DNA of 64,000 nucleotides from Harmothoe impar (GCA_947462335.1 OX381707.1:14351418-14415417); one strand, 5' to 3'. Numbered from the stretch's first letter, positions 36,953 to 46,453 are shown. Numbers and translations are program-made. The notes: generated from the letters alone by a model not told the origin.

Positions 36953-38449
36953 ATGTTGGGAGAAGAATTACCGACTACCCCCAATGGGGCAGAGGGAGAA
37001 CAACAAAGGGAAGGGACCAAAAGGGTTACCACAGCCTTATTCAATAGGCTTGCAGCCTTTATGCCTTCAGCCTCACCCCCTAAAGAAACCCCTCCTCTTC
37101 AGAGAATACCTGAGGTAGACGGCTCTGTTGTCCCCACCCATGGTTCAAGAACTATTAAAGAGCTAGAAGGGGTATTCTACACGAAGTTTACAGTTATGAC
37201 TGATACCCTGAACATGCTTATTTCCAATACTAATAAAGTATTAGGGGCTCATAGAGAAACCGGGGATCAACTAACATTGGTTATGGATGGGCTGAACGCG
37301 CATAGTAGTCGTATCGAAGAAAACTACGACGAGATTGCTGAGATCAAGGTCAAAGTAGCTGACCTAGACATGCTGAAGGGCAGGGTCGAAAAGCTAGAGC
37401 AGATATGTGATGATTTAGTTTGTGAAAGCAATACTAACCGAGTGATCATCCAACAGCTCCGGAAAGACAAAGAAGATGCATTGATACATCAGAAAAGATG
37501 TAATATCATCCTCAGAGGTCTGAAGGAATCCACCTACGACACTCCAGCTGCTGCGGTTACTGCCCTACTTTCTGACCTTGGAACTGGTCTCACCAGCGCA
37601 GATTGCATTGATGTTCACAGAATGGGTCGCCCCCCACCTGGAGGACCCAGTGACACAAACCCGCGACCTATCATGTTTACCTTCGCCAAACAGCAGCACA
37701 AGGGTGTTCTCTACAAGAATGTAAAGAAATTAAAGGACATGAGGGACAGATGGGAAGGTTTATCAGTGGGGGACGACCTTACTTTTGCACAGCAAAATAC
37801 CTTTAAGGACTTAAAGGTGGTGGCTGCAAACGCCAAAGCCCTCAACCACAACGTCAGGCTAACACCAAAATCGGTCTCTATAGACAACCAATCCTACACC
37901 CATGACACATTAGGGACCCTCCCTGATGCCCTCAAACTCTCAGCTATAAAGACAATACGTTATGACAATGACAGCGTCATTACCTTCCAGTCTAAACATA
38001 GCATCCTATCGAACATGTACGAGGCGCGTGTAAAATATGACGGTTTTTATTACACCAGTGTGGAGCAAGGTTTCCAACATCAAGCTGCCCTTGCCTCCCA
38101 GGAACCATCACTAGCTGCCCGCATCCTTTGCACTGACTGCCCGTACGAGGCCAAAAAGTACACCAGAGGTCTGAAACCACATGTGAACTGGGCTGAAGAC
38201 AGGCAGATCGAAGTGTTAGAGGCCCTTCAATTATCAAAGTTCACAATCAACCAGACCTGCCGTGATTATCTTATTGGGACAGATGATTATGATCTGGCTG
38301 AATCCACCTCAAATTTAACATTTGGTACAGGCTACAACCTCATGGATAAAGAAAAGAACTTCAATATAAACAGACCAGGTAGAAATCTGTGTGGACTGAG
38401 CCTCCAGAGGGTAAGGGTGGCCATAACTGCCCTGGACATACGTAGATAG
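36953..38449 (+). CDS. Retrotransposon ORF1: coiled coil, L1-ORF1-like region, NADAR domain
   Basis: The protein has 498 residues. The start has A at -3, and an in-frame TAA lies at 36941, so this is the first possible ATG. Residues 1-70 are a loose, proline-containing leader. About 75-180 is a heptad-rich coiled coil (for example LKGRVEKLEQICDDL). Residues 182-318 resemble L1 ORF1p: RCNIILRGLKES, then VHRMGRPP, RPIMFTF, and a C-terminal part with NVRLTPKSVSIDNQSY. Residues 343-492 are a NADAR/YbiA-like domain: LSNMY (352-356), YDG (362-364), EQGFQ (371-375), P397, AKKYTRG (400-406), W413, R417, KF (429-430), LIGT (440-443), FGTG (457-460), NLCG (478-481) and RVRVAI. The family usually has D and W where this protein has N454 and F457. 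The front half should bind element RNA. NADAR proteins are N-glycosidases acting on riboflavin intermediates or ADP-ribosylated guanine; its role here is unknown. Confidence 0.9.
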   Translation: MLGEELPTTPNGAEGEQQREGTKRVTTALFNRLAAFMPSASPPKETPPLQRIPEVDGSVVPTHGSRTIKELEGVFYTKFTVMTDTLNMLISNTNKVLGAHRETGDQLTLVMDGLNAHSSRIEENYDEIAEIKVKVADLDMLKGRVEKLEQICDDLVCESNTNRVIIQQLRKDKEDALIHQKRCNIILRGLKESTYDTPAAAVTALLSDLGTGLTSADCIDVHRMGRPPPGGPSDTNPRPIMFTFAKQQHKGVLYKNVKKLKDMRDRWEGLSVGDDLTFAQQNTFKDLKVVAANAKALNHNVRLTPKSVSIDNQSYTHDTLGTLPDALKLSAIKTIRYDNDSVITFQSKHSILSNMYEARVKYDGFYYTSVEQGFQHQAALASQEPSLAARILCTDCPYEAKKYTRGLKPHVNWAEDRQIEVLEALQLSKFTINQTCRDYLIGTDDYDLAESTSNLTFGTGYNLMDKEKNFNINRPGRNLCGLSLQRVRVAITALDIRR

Positions 38450-38684
38450 GTTAATATGTACTGTGACAGCCTTACACTATAGCGCCCGCAGACGACAATT
38501 GGCTATCTACGATGGCCGGCCAAGTCGGTATATTTTGGTACGAAGGTAAGCGGGGCTACAGTATTATGCAAGTTCTACTCGGTAACACACCGCCCGCCCT
38601 CCCACCCCTCAGCCGCCACCACCACTAACCACTGCCACCAACACTCAGTACAGACCCGCCGCTGCATATACACACACCTCAGCA
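38450..38684 (+). other. Spacer between ORF1 and the SGNH ORF
   Basis: The spacer is 235 bp and rich in C and A. An AAG/GTAAG splice-donor-like site lies at 38543-38550 and a pyrimidine-rich ACACACACCTCAG acceptor-like site ends at 38682, two bases before the next ATG. The SGNH frame stays open upstream to 38586 without an ATG, with a proline- and threonine-rich translation. Confidence 0.5.
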
Positions 38685-39389
38685 ATGTACAGGGTTCTAG
38701 TAGCCACAGACAGCCAGGGGTTTGGCCTCCAGGATCGTATATACGAGAGACTAGAAGAAATAGCAGCAAAAAACATGGCTCAACAGGATGTCTATGTTAA
38801 GGTACTACCAAAATCAGGTACAACAGTAGAATCCTTATTGCCATGGGTAATAGAAGAACTCTCTAAAGATAACTACGACCTACTTATTACAGCTATTGGC
38901 ATAAACAATCTCTCCGAGAAAAATGCAAATGGCACTGTCACTCCTATATTTCAAGAGGTGGCGAATCTAGTTGATGTTATGACTGACAAATATCACTCCT
39001 ATAAGAAGGCAATACTTGACCTACCAAATGCTCCGGCCGTTGCATTTGCTCAAATCGTAGGAATTAAATACATACGGTACAATCAAGCGCATGGGAGGTC
39101 ACTAAATGGAGTACCGGTTACGCTACATCCATATCCACTACAACAAGCTGTCATAAATGAGGGGATAAGGCACTTAAACATTGTATTGGTGAACATTAAC
39201 GATGAGTCAGGTGTAGTGGGGCCGTGGTGGCAAAGTACTGTCCATCACTTGAAGGGCCGTAACAGATATGACAGATACAGGATGTTGTGGGACGGATTAC
39301 ATGCTGAATCGAAAACCAAGAAAACCTGGGCCAAAATGGTGGCCAATAGCATCGTGGCCACACGAAGGAAGATGTCACAGGCAGAATAA
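38685..39389 (+). CDS. Retrotransposon middle ORF: SGNH/GDSL-type hydrolase
   Basis: The protein has 234 residues, typical for a single SGNH domain. Block I is VATDSQG with the likely nucleophile Ser10. Block II has Gly45 in KSGTT. Block III is GINNL (72-76) with Asn75, preceded by the usual hydrophobic strand YDLLITAIG. Block V is WDGLHAE with Asp203 and His206, the D-x-x-H pair. All four expected catalytic positions are therefore present. SGNH enzymes hydrolyse ester bonds, often acetyl groups. Esterase domains are known in CR1- and L2-type ORF1 proteins, where they sit on the same chain as a coiled coil; here the domain has its own ORF and ORF1 carries NADAR instead. No signal peptide or membrane segment is seen. 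How it is translated is unclear: ORF1 lies upstream in another frame, so re-initiation, an internal entry site or a spliced transcript would be needed. Its substrate is unknown. Confidence 0.85.
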   Translation: MYRVLVATDSQGFGLQDRIYERLEEIAAKNMAQQDVYVKVLPKSGTTVESLLPWVIEELSKDNYDLLITAIGINNLSEKNANGTVTPIFQEVANLVDVMTDKYHSYKKAILDLPNAPAVAFAQIVGIKYIRYNQAHGRSLNGVPVTLHPYPLQQAVINEGIRHLNIVLVNINDESGVVGPWWQSTVHHLKGRNRYDRYRMLWDGLHAESKTKKTWAKMVANSIVATRRKMSQAE

Positions 39390-40698
39390 CTAATGCTGTA
39401 TAGTCTCCTGCTACTAATATATATTAAGATGCACCTAACCCACTAACAGAGACCTTTGTCTACCCCCCCCCCCTTAAAACTAATCAGAATATATCCAGAA
39501 TAGTACCGGTAAATACAGCATATAGGTATATACACAGAACCCCTGGAGAAAGCAAGTGACAGTTGATGAGGCACTACCCATGAACGCCAGGAACAATACT
39601 TAGAGGATGCCGGGGTGGGTTGCAGACTTAATGTGTTAGTGACACTATGTCGAGTACAGCCTACTCCCTTATCCTTCCGCCACCTGATTAAATATAATCA
39701 ATATATTATATATTGAATTAACTGAAAAATAGAAGTTTACCATAAATATACACATACCTATATTTGTCATACCGTGATAGTTTCACTAGACAAGGATTAT
39801 GGATATGCTGTATAAGCCAAGTAACTAACATAGAACCTAACCTAACTTGCCCTACTGTGACATTATCACTTAGCAAGTACCCAGAATTACTAACATTTTC
39901 TGAAAATTAACACTTAATCGTTCACCTAAAACTAACACATGTAAGCCCCCCCCCTCCCAAAAATAATACAGGCATGCATGATACACTCCATACCAAGGGC
40001 TAGTTGCCCGTTCTCATATGGAATATAATATCATGAAACTTACCCTGTACTCAAAAATACAAATGCACAACATAGATAGCTGGACTGTATATATTACTTT
40101 AATGAGAAAAAGGACAAATGACATCTATGCTCTTAAAGCTATGTCCTTGTTAATAAAACACATTGGACTTACCGGTAGTTACGGTAGTTATACGGTATCA
40201 GACAGCGCTCAACAATAAGACTCTCTTCCCTTAAGGATTAGCGCTAATTCCCATAAGGAAAAGCTTGATTGTATTAAAATACATTGCTTGAATATAATGT
40301 AATAAGTATACATTTTGTAACAACAACTGTTATTACTTTTTGATATAAATGTTCTCGTTTAACTTTATGTCTTCTCTATTCCTTTGAATCACCCCACCAC
40401 AAACTGCTGACGTGGCTTCTACGCTATACTGAAGTTATCCCCTCATCCCAAATTACCCTGTATATATGCTTCACATGGAATACGGTAGGAATTCTTATTT
40501 ATACATTTCCATCGTTAACAGGGCGCCCCCCCCCTCTTCCCGTCCTCCCCCCCCCCCCCCTACATATGAGCAAAATTTGCCCATCCTTTTTGGCCCCTCA
40601 CCCAGGCAGCTCTGGAAGCAAAGTCCTGGTTATTAGAAGCGACATGGGGGTGGGTGAGCTGGGGAATAGTGTGTGTGTAGGGAGTTGGTCTACCGGGG
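39390..40698 (+). other. Long spacer before ORF2, with poly-C tracts
   Basis: The spacer is 1.3 kb, long for a non-LTR element. It contains C runs at about 39463, 39948, 40527 and 40548, and GT-rich sequence just before ORF2. A 66-codon ORF at 40018-40218 has no recognisable motif and is probably chance. The region may hold a second promoter or an internal ribosome entry site; nothing in the sequence proves either. Confidence 0.5.
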
Positions 40699-43593
40699 AT
40701 GGGGACTGTGATCTCTTCTCTTAACCTTACGGGGTCTGGAGGTCAACATTTATGCCACCTTAATATTAGAAGTATTTTCTCAGAAGAAACTTTTGATGAT
40801 TTTAATGTTTTTATGAGAAATAAGGAAATTGATTGCCTCACAATCTCAGAAACCTGGCTAAAAGATAGGGTCCCAGATAATCACCTCTCAATTGCTGGTT
40901 ATAATTTTATAAGATTGGATCGACAAATTGATAAAAAATGTGGGGGCCTTATGGCATATGTTAGGGATGATATTACTATTGGACAATCACTTACTGAACA
41001 ATATAGCGTCAGTGAAGCTGATCTAGAAATGCAGGTGTTTACCATAAAGAAGGGCCAGAATAAAAAGCTGACAGTATTTAATGTGTATAGGCCTCCATCA
41101 GGTAAAGTCAATACTGCTCTGGATATCATTGTTGGCAAATTGAATCATTTCTTTCGCTTTTATCAGAATAACGAGGTGATAGTCCTTGGTGACTTTAACA
41201 TAAATTATAAATTCACTGCTGAAGGGGATGGGAAGAAGTTAAGACAAAATATGACAGCTCTGGGGCTTAAACAACTAATAAAAGGACATACACATTTTAA
41301 TCCAAACGGAGAGCCAACCACCATTGACTTAATATTTACTAACTCCCCTCATGTAAAAAATTCCGGAATAATCACCCCTGGTCTTAGTGACCATGAAATG
41401 GTTTTTATGACTCGGGAACATACTCATATCCCTTTGGAAAAACTTTCCTTCACAGGGAGGAGTTACACTCATTATATAACGGACAATTTTACCATGGGTA
41501 TGAAAAACTCCAACTGGGATGAACTGTGGAATTGCCAATGCCCTGAAAAAGCATGGGAGATTTACATCACTCAAATAAGTTTCCTGTTGGACATAACTTG
41601 CCCTATAAAAAACTTTAACTTTAAGCAAAAAATGAAGCCCTGGTTAGATAGACACATTATCACCCTGTTAAAAGATAAAAATTATGCCATCAACAAATAT
41701 AGGAGAACCCAGAATATAGATGATGGACGTATATCAGACTATCTTCAAGGTCTGGCAAGAGAAGCATGTAGGGAGACAAAGCAAGGATATTTCCAACAGA
41801 AATTTGAAAACAATAAAAAGGAACCAAAAGACTATTGGAAAGCCATTAATGAACTAATTAACCCTCGCCCAAGAAATATAACATTTAATTTAATAGACCA
41901 GACAGACAACACCCCAATAGCTAATGCTGATACAGCAGACTTCATTAATACATTCTTTGCAGAAATAGGCTCTAAACTTGCAATAAACATGAACTCTCCG
42001 TGGTCCTACCAAGGTGAGGAGCCAGACAGTGTATTCAGCTTCAAAGTATGTAATGAAGAAGAGATCGTCCCTCTCATCAGGAAAATCAAAACAGACAAGT
42101 CATCGGGTGTAGAACACATTTCCACTAAGGCTCTTAAAGATGCAATGCTTGCTATCCCTCTCTTAATGGTACACATAGTTAACCTGGTTATCAAATCTTC
42201 CAAATTCCCAAGTAAATGGAAAAAAGCCCTAGTATCCCCCCTCCCAAAAGGGGGTGATGCGTCAAATGTCAGTAACCTACGTCCAATTTCCATTTTACCC
42301 CTTCCTTCAAAAATAACAGAAAAAATTATGCACAAACAAATTATAACATACCTTAACCTAGAAAATATATTAAATGATAACCAAGATGGATTCAGACCTA
42401 ATAGAAGCACAATAAACAGCCTATCTAAATTAACTGACAATATCTACCGAGGATTAAATTTAGACCAGTGTACAACAGCAATATTTTTAGACTTCAAAAA
42501 AGCGTTTGATACTTTAGACCACAAAATTTTAGCAAAAAAAGCAGAAAAAATAGGATTTGACCAAAGTGCAGTAGCACTGGTCTCTGACTATCTCAGTAAT
42601 AGGAAACAGTCTACTAAAGCTAATGGAATCATCTCACAAGAGAAATTATTAACATGTGGCGTCCCCCAGGGATCTGTATTAGGACCTCTACTATTTTTGC
42701 TATATATAAATGACATGAACTTCTCCCTAGAATACCTAAATTGCCAACACTATGCAGATGATACAGTAATCTATATTAACCACCCCCCAGCTGATCGTAC
42801 AATTGAAAGAAAAATTAACTCTGATTTAGACAAAATTTCAAAATGGTGTTTAGATAATAAACTATCCCTTAATACTAAAAAAACAAAAGCAATGAATTTT
42901 TCTACAAAACCTTTGGATAACCTTTGGATAAAACCTACTTTAACAATCAATGGTGATATAGTAGACTTTGCCCCTACATACAAATACCTTGGAATGACGC
43001 TAGACAACAAACTTAATTTTAAAAGGCACATTGATATTTTGGAAAAAAATGTGGACTATAAAACATATTTGTTTAGACATTCGAGAAAACACATGACAGA
43101 AAAGGCAGCAGTAGATGTCCTCAAAACCATGATTCTTCCTGTAACTGACTATGGGGATATCTGCTACATGGTTGCCAACAAAACCCACATTGTAAAGCTA
43201 CAAAATGCTATAAACAAAGCTTTAAGAACTGCTCTGTGCCACCGTGGCACAATAAACACAGAAAAACTATTAAAAGTTGCTGAGTTAAACTATATGAAAG
43301 ATAGAAGGGAGCAGCATCTGTCACACAAAGCATTCATACAATCACTCAACATCACCCTCATAGATAGAAGACCCATACGAACCAGGGCTCATGACGAAAG
43401 GTTGCTAAAGGTCACTAGGCCTTTAAACCCTGCATACCGTAAAAGCTTAGAGTACAGATTATCTACAAGATGGAATTCTTTTGAGATTGAAACAAGATCC
43501 ATTCAAGAAGAAAGTCAGTTCAGGCAATGGAACGATGGTATATATAAAGCTAAGATTGAGACCTTTCCAGATATCCCCAGGTTTGAGCGCTGA
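40699..43593 (+). CDS. Retrotransposon ORF2: endonuclease and reverse transcriptase
   Basis: The protein has 964 residues, a usual size for CR1-group ORF2. An in-frame TAG at 40678 leaves this ATG as the start, in a good context (GGGATGG). Residues about 16-240 are an exonuclease-endonuclease-phosphatase domain: LNIRS (Asn22), SETW (Glu51), YRPP (130-133), GDFN (Asp165, Asn167), TTIDLIF (Asp210) and SDHE (Asp231, His232). Residues about 480-760 are the reverse transcriptase: LRPIS, DGFRPNRST, LDFKKAFD (Asp598), GVPQGSVLGP and the catalytic YADD (Asp687, Asp688). The following YKYLGMTLD and the helical region to the end are typical of the thumb and C-terminal part. No RNase H domain or CCHC zinc knuckle is seen. 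The enzyme would nick the target and copy element RNA from the nick. All catalytic residues are intact, so the copy could be active. Confidence 0.97.
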   Translation: MGTVISSLNLTGSGGQHLCHLNIRSIFSEETFDDFNVFMRNKEIDCLTISETWLKDRVPDNHLSIAGYNFIRLDRQIDKKCGGLMAYVRDDITIGQSLTEQYSVSEADLEMQVFTIKKGQNKKLTVFNVYRPPSGKVNTALDIIVGKLNHFFRFYQNNEVIVLGDFNINYKFTAEGDGKKLRQNMTALGLKQLIKGHTHFNPNGEPTTIDLIFTNSPHVKNSGIITPGLSDHEMVFMTREHTHIPLEKLSFTGRSYTHYITDNFTMGMKNSNWDELWNCQCPEKAWEIYITQISFLLDITCPIKNFNFKQKMKPWLDRHIITLLKDKNYAINKYRRTQNIDDGRISDYLQGLAREACRETKQGYFQQKFENNKKEPKDYWKAINELINPRPRNITFNLIDQTDNTPIANADTADFINTFFAEIGSKLAINMNSPWSYQGEEPDSVFSFKVCNEEEIVPLIRKIKTDKSSGVEHISTKALKDAMLAIPLLMVHIVNLVIKSSKFPSKWKKALVSPLPKGGDASNVSNLRPISILPLPSKITEKIMHKQIITYLNLENILNDNQDGFRPNRSTINSLSKLTDNIYRGLNLDQCTTAIFLDFKKAFDTLDHKILAKKAEKIGFDQSAVALVSDYLSNRKQSTKANGIISQEKLLTCGVPQGSVLGPLLFLLYINDMNFSLEYLNCQHYADDTVIYINHPPADRTIERKINSDLDKISKWCLDNKLSLNTKKTKAMNFSTKPLDNLWIKPTLTINGDIVDFAPTYKYLGMTLDNKLNFKRHIDILEKNVDYKTYLFRHSRKHMTEKAAVDVLKTMILPVTDYGDICYMVANKTHIVKLQNAINKALRTALCHRGTINTEKLLKVAELNYMKDRREQHLSHKAFIQSLNITLIDRRPIRTRAHDERLLKVTRPLNPAYRKSLEYRLSTRWNSFEIETRSIQEESQFRQWNDGIYKAKIETFPDIPRFER

Positions 43594-44181
43594 GTCCACC
43601 CCCCCCCCCCTGACCACATGGCTCCTGCTTTTCCACACACACCCCTAGCTCACCCTACCCGAATGTATAAGAGGCAAAACCATCATTCAAGTATGCCCTT
43701 GCATAAATGAAACCCATATATAATGGTGTCTGTTATATGACACACACCCTTGTATACCGGGTAATATATGTATTCTGTTATTTCTAACTGAATACACACT
43801 AAGTGTCCAAAAACCACCAATCGCTCACTCTCTATTACTCTACCCATTGCTATTACCTAGCATGGGTTCTATCCTCTTTATTTTTCTCTCTTTCCTCTAA
43901 CGAGAAAAGAAAAGAAACCATAAGGAATCATGTATATTAACCTAAACAATAGCCTCTGGCTACTAGACATTTTAATAAATTCTAACCCTTCATAATACTT
44001 TATAGCTTGTCAGGTAAGATATACATAGAAGGACCATGCTCCTACATGAGCATGTCCCTCCTATATACTTTGTTTCTACAAAGGCTTGATTGCCTTTTAT
44101 TACCTCCGCTCATCGGAAATTGCTGGTGTCTGTATAACACAGTCTTCTAGGCCATACATTCCTGCCAGGATAAATAAAAGA
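43594..44181 (+). other. Retrotransposon 3' untranslated region
   Basis: It starts with a run of ten C at 43600 and is AT-rich afterwards. A hairpin lies at 44031-44057: GGAC and ATGCTC pair with GAGCAT and GTCC around a 6-nt loop, with one bulged C. CR1-, L2- and Una-type elements use a 3' stem-loop of this kind for recognition by their reverse transcriptase, so this is the best candidate for that signal. Confidence 0.55.
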
Positions 44182-44203
44182 AATTCAAATCAATTCAAAT
44201 CAA
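44182..44203 (+). repeat. Retrotransposon 3' tail, AATTCAAATC repeat
   Basis: Two full copies of the 10-bp unit AATTCAAATC are followed by a partial copy that merges with the target-site duplication. A short tandem tail in place of poly(A) is usual in the CR1/L2 group. Confidence 0.9.
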
Positions 44204-45215
44204 ATCTAGAAAGACAAATAACAACAGACTGGAATGCTTCATGCCTAGTAACTCAGTATTAAGGGGCCTAGATTATAACTACCCTCTCCTTCCCAACACA
44301 TAACCTGTTGATTAGCGATGAATTCCCTCAGGCTGAAAACATTTTGGTACAAGTTATGGTGCTTCATGACGGTATTAATTAATTAATGATACTTCATGAC
44401 AGTATTAATCACATGTTAATGTGACATTATCTGTGATAAAGCATGCAGGTGCAGGGAGTACTAAGGTCCTTCTCCCAGGGCCTTTAGCATCTTGTCATAA
44501 CACTATATGAGTTTTACTCTTTAATAGTCTTCACTATGTAGTACTGCAAGTCACTCAACACATGAGTGTGACAATTGAATCGATGAGACTTTCACTGTAG
44601 AAGCATGAGTCTAAATATTACCTTAGAATATCCCGGACACCTTAATTCACAGTTATCCCACATGATAAGCTGACCAGTTGTCCATTGTTGATAAGAGAAA
44701 CACTAAACTTGTGCTCTGCCTACCTTTCCGCAAGTTGCAGATAAGTGTCCACCTCAGCCCCAATCTATTTAGTAAATGCATAGACTACTATGAACTTATT
44801 CAGATATCTCCTCTTCCACTGATATAGGTTGTGAACATTTGGTATGGTCGACAAAGGAACATTTTTCACTCCAGGGGGTGAAAACTATTAGGAAGTCTTT
44901 TCATATACAAGCCTCAATAATATCTGGTGTTAAAGTCAAACTTCACTAGTTTTTCTTACAAAGCATTCCCTAAAAGCCACTTACTTGAAGTGGAGGAGAG
45001 CGATATAAGCAAAACATTGATTAGACTCCTGTCTTTGACTTTCTCTCCCTTAATGCCCCAATCATGCGCACATAGGTTAGCACAAACCTATTCATATGTA
45101 GGCTGGACAGAGTGTTAACATCCCAGATTTCCAAAGAGAAGAGAATTCATGTCTGTTAATTGATCTCATGAATATCAGTTTATAAATCCTATTTGAAATA
45201 AACATAATATCAGCA
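44204..45215. repeat. Tandem array copy C, part right of the retrotransposon
   Basis: This continues 36484 and matches 30381-31395 of copy B. TAGAAAGACAAATAACAACA follows directly after the element. It joins copy D without a visible gap. Confidence 0.85.
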
Positions 45216-46133
45216 GAAACAATATAATCGATGGATTGGTACACCATGGGGAGGGGCATTATCTGAGAGCATCCATGAATATCAGTATTCTTGCACCATT
45301 GACAAATATTAGAGCTTTATAAGTTATTACAACAGACGACCCCAAGGCATCGGATTCCATTAAGACAAACTTTTTTTCCTGTTGTATAAGGAAGCATCTG
45401 ATGGCCGGGACAATAGCCTATTTCTATACATGACCACTGTGGTGTATTCTATTCATTGCTATACCGACACTACAGTGTCTCTGTTGGATACAATGCTCGA
45501 CTATCTCCAATTTATTATCTGTAACAGAGTAGATCCCAGAGGGTATAAAAACCATTGGATGGTCTCAACAAAAGAAACAAAATAATATCCATCAAGCAGA
45601 AATATAGGGAAATAGGACAAAATGGTCTGGTTGAGATTCCTTAGGGAGAGGAGTCCGTCCTTCGGGAACAATAGAGCAATTACTCTAGTAGTTGTCTGAT
45701 TTGTGAGTCCAACTGACAGCCACTATATCTATTTAGGAACAAGATACCAGCCAGATACATTTAAGGAAATAAGCACCATTATAGATACTCTGTGTGAAGG
45801 GAAGTCTAGGGATAATTCCAATTAAGAGTGGAATTTATTTGTATTTATATCAGCAGAACAAGTCCACTCTACTACCATACTTGCATCTCTCAAATAAAAA
45901 TAATACAGTAAAGTTGCACTATGGTTGTGTCCATTTGTCAAGAAGACAAAGTATAGGGCAGCTTGCTTGAGTCTAGGATAGAGTTCACGCCATGCGGTAT
46001 GGGAAGTGTAATTAAATTATCATATAAATATCAATAGTAAATTATTAAAATTGATGAGAGAACATTGAGGGTTGAACCTCACATCATGATGAAACCCTGG
46101 AGTGTCAGGCTGTGCAGGGTAATGGCATTTTAA

Positions 46134-46453
46134 AGATCAGAGATAATTTGGAGGAGATCTTTATTTTTTAGTTTTTTAAGGCATCTGTGCTAATAATGTC
46201 CATATAAATATGTGTATAGCTTTTTAAATCATTCTGATAATTGTAAATGCATAAAATATAGAGAAACCTAGATCAGGGGACCCCTTTCTCTTATAGAGTC
46301 GGGTCCCATGATCTATTCTGACCATGATTCGCTCTACTTTTTATGGATTTATGTGTCAGAATGATTTAAAAAGCTACACACATATTTATAAGGACGTTAT
46401 GAATACAAATATGTTGGAAAAGAAATGACCCAAAATTTGCTTCTAACTAATCT
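46134..46453. mobile_element. 320-bp insertion with TTAA duplication
   Basis: Copies B and C read GCATTTTAACAAGAT at the matching place. Here the sequence is split after TTAA (46130-46133) and TTAA is repeated at 46454-46457. The ends match only as AGAT(C/T)AG. Inside is a stronger inverted repeat of about 40 bp, ATAAATATGTGT...AGCTTTTTAAATCATTCTGA, at about 46195-46240 and 46325-46405. A TTAA duplication is the hallmark of piggyBac-type integration, but the ends are not the usual piggyBac ends. Confidence 0.75.

Larger units (their letters stand above)
36485..44203 (+). mobile_element. Full-length non-LTR retrotransposon with NADAR and SGNH ORFs
   Basis: The limits come from comparison with the empty site in copy B. 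Host sequence stops after CTCATCT (36484) and resumes with AGAAAGACAAATA (44208). ATCT is repeated at 36481-36484 and 44204-44207; the last three bases could instead belong to the tail. The order is a 5' untranslated region of 468 bp, ORF1 (coiled coil, L1-like RNA-binding region, NADAR), a 235-bp spacer, the SGNH ORF, a 1.3-kb spacer, ORF2 (endonuclease, reverse transcriptase), a 3' untranslated region of about 590 bp and a 10-bp tail repeat. All three ORFs are open, each lies in a different frame, and none shows a break. The insertion is younger than the B/C duplication. I place it in the CR1/L2/Daphne/Crack group from the ORF2 motifs and the short tandem tail; a tree would be needed for the clade. 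Confidence 0.95.

Noticed and set aside
40018..40218. 66-codon ORF in the spacer before ORF2
   Set aside because: No motif and no good start context; it is probably chance in AT-rich sequence.
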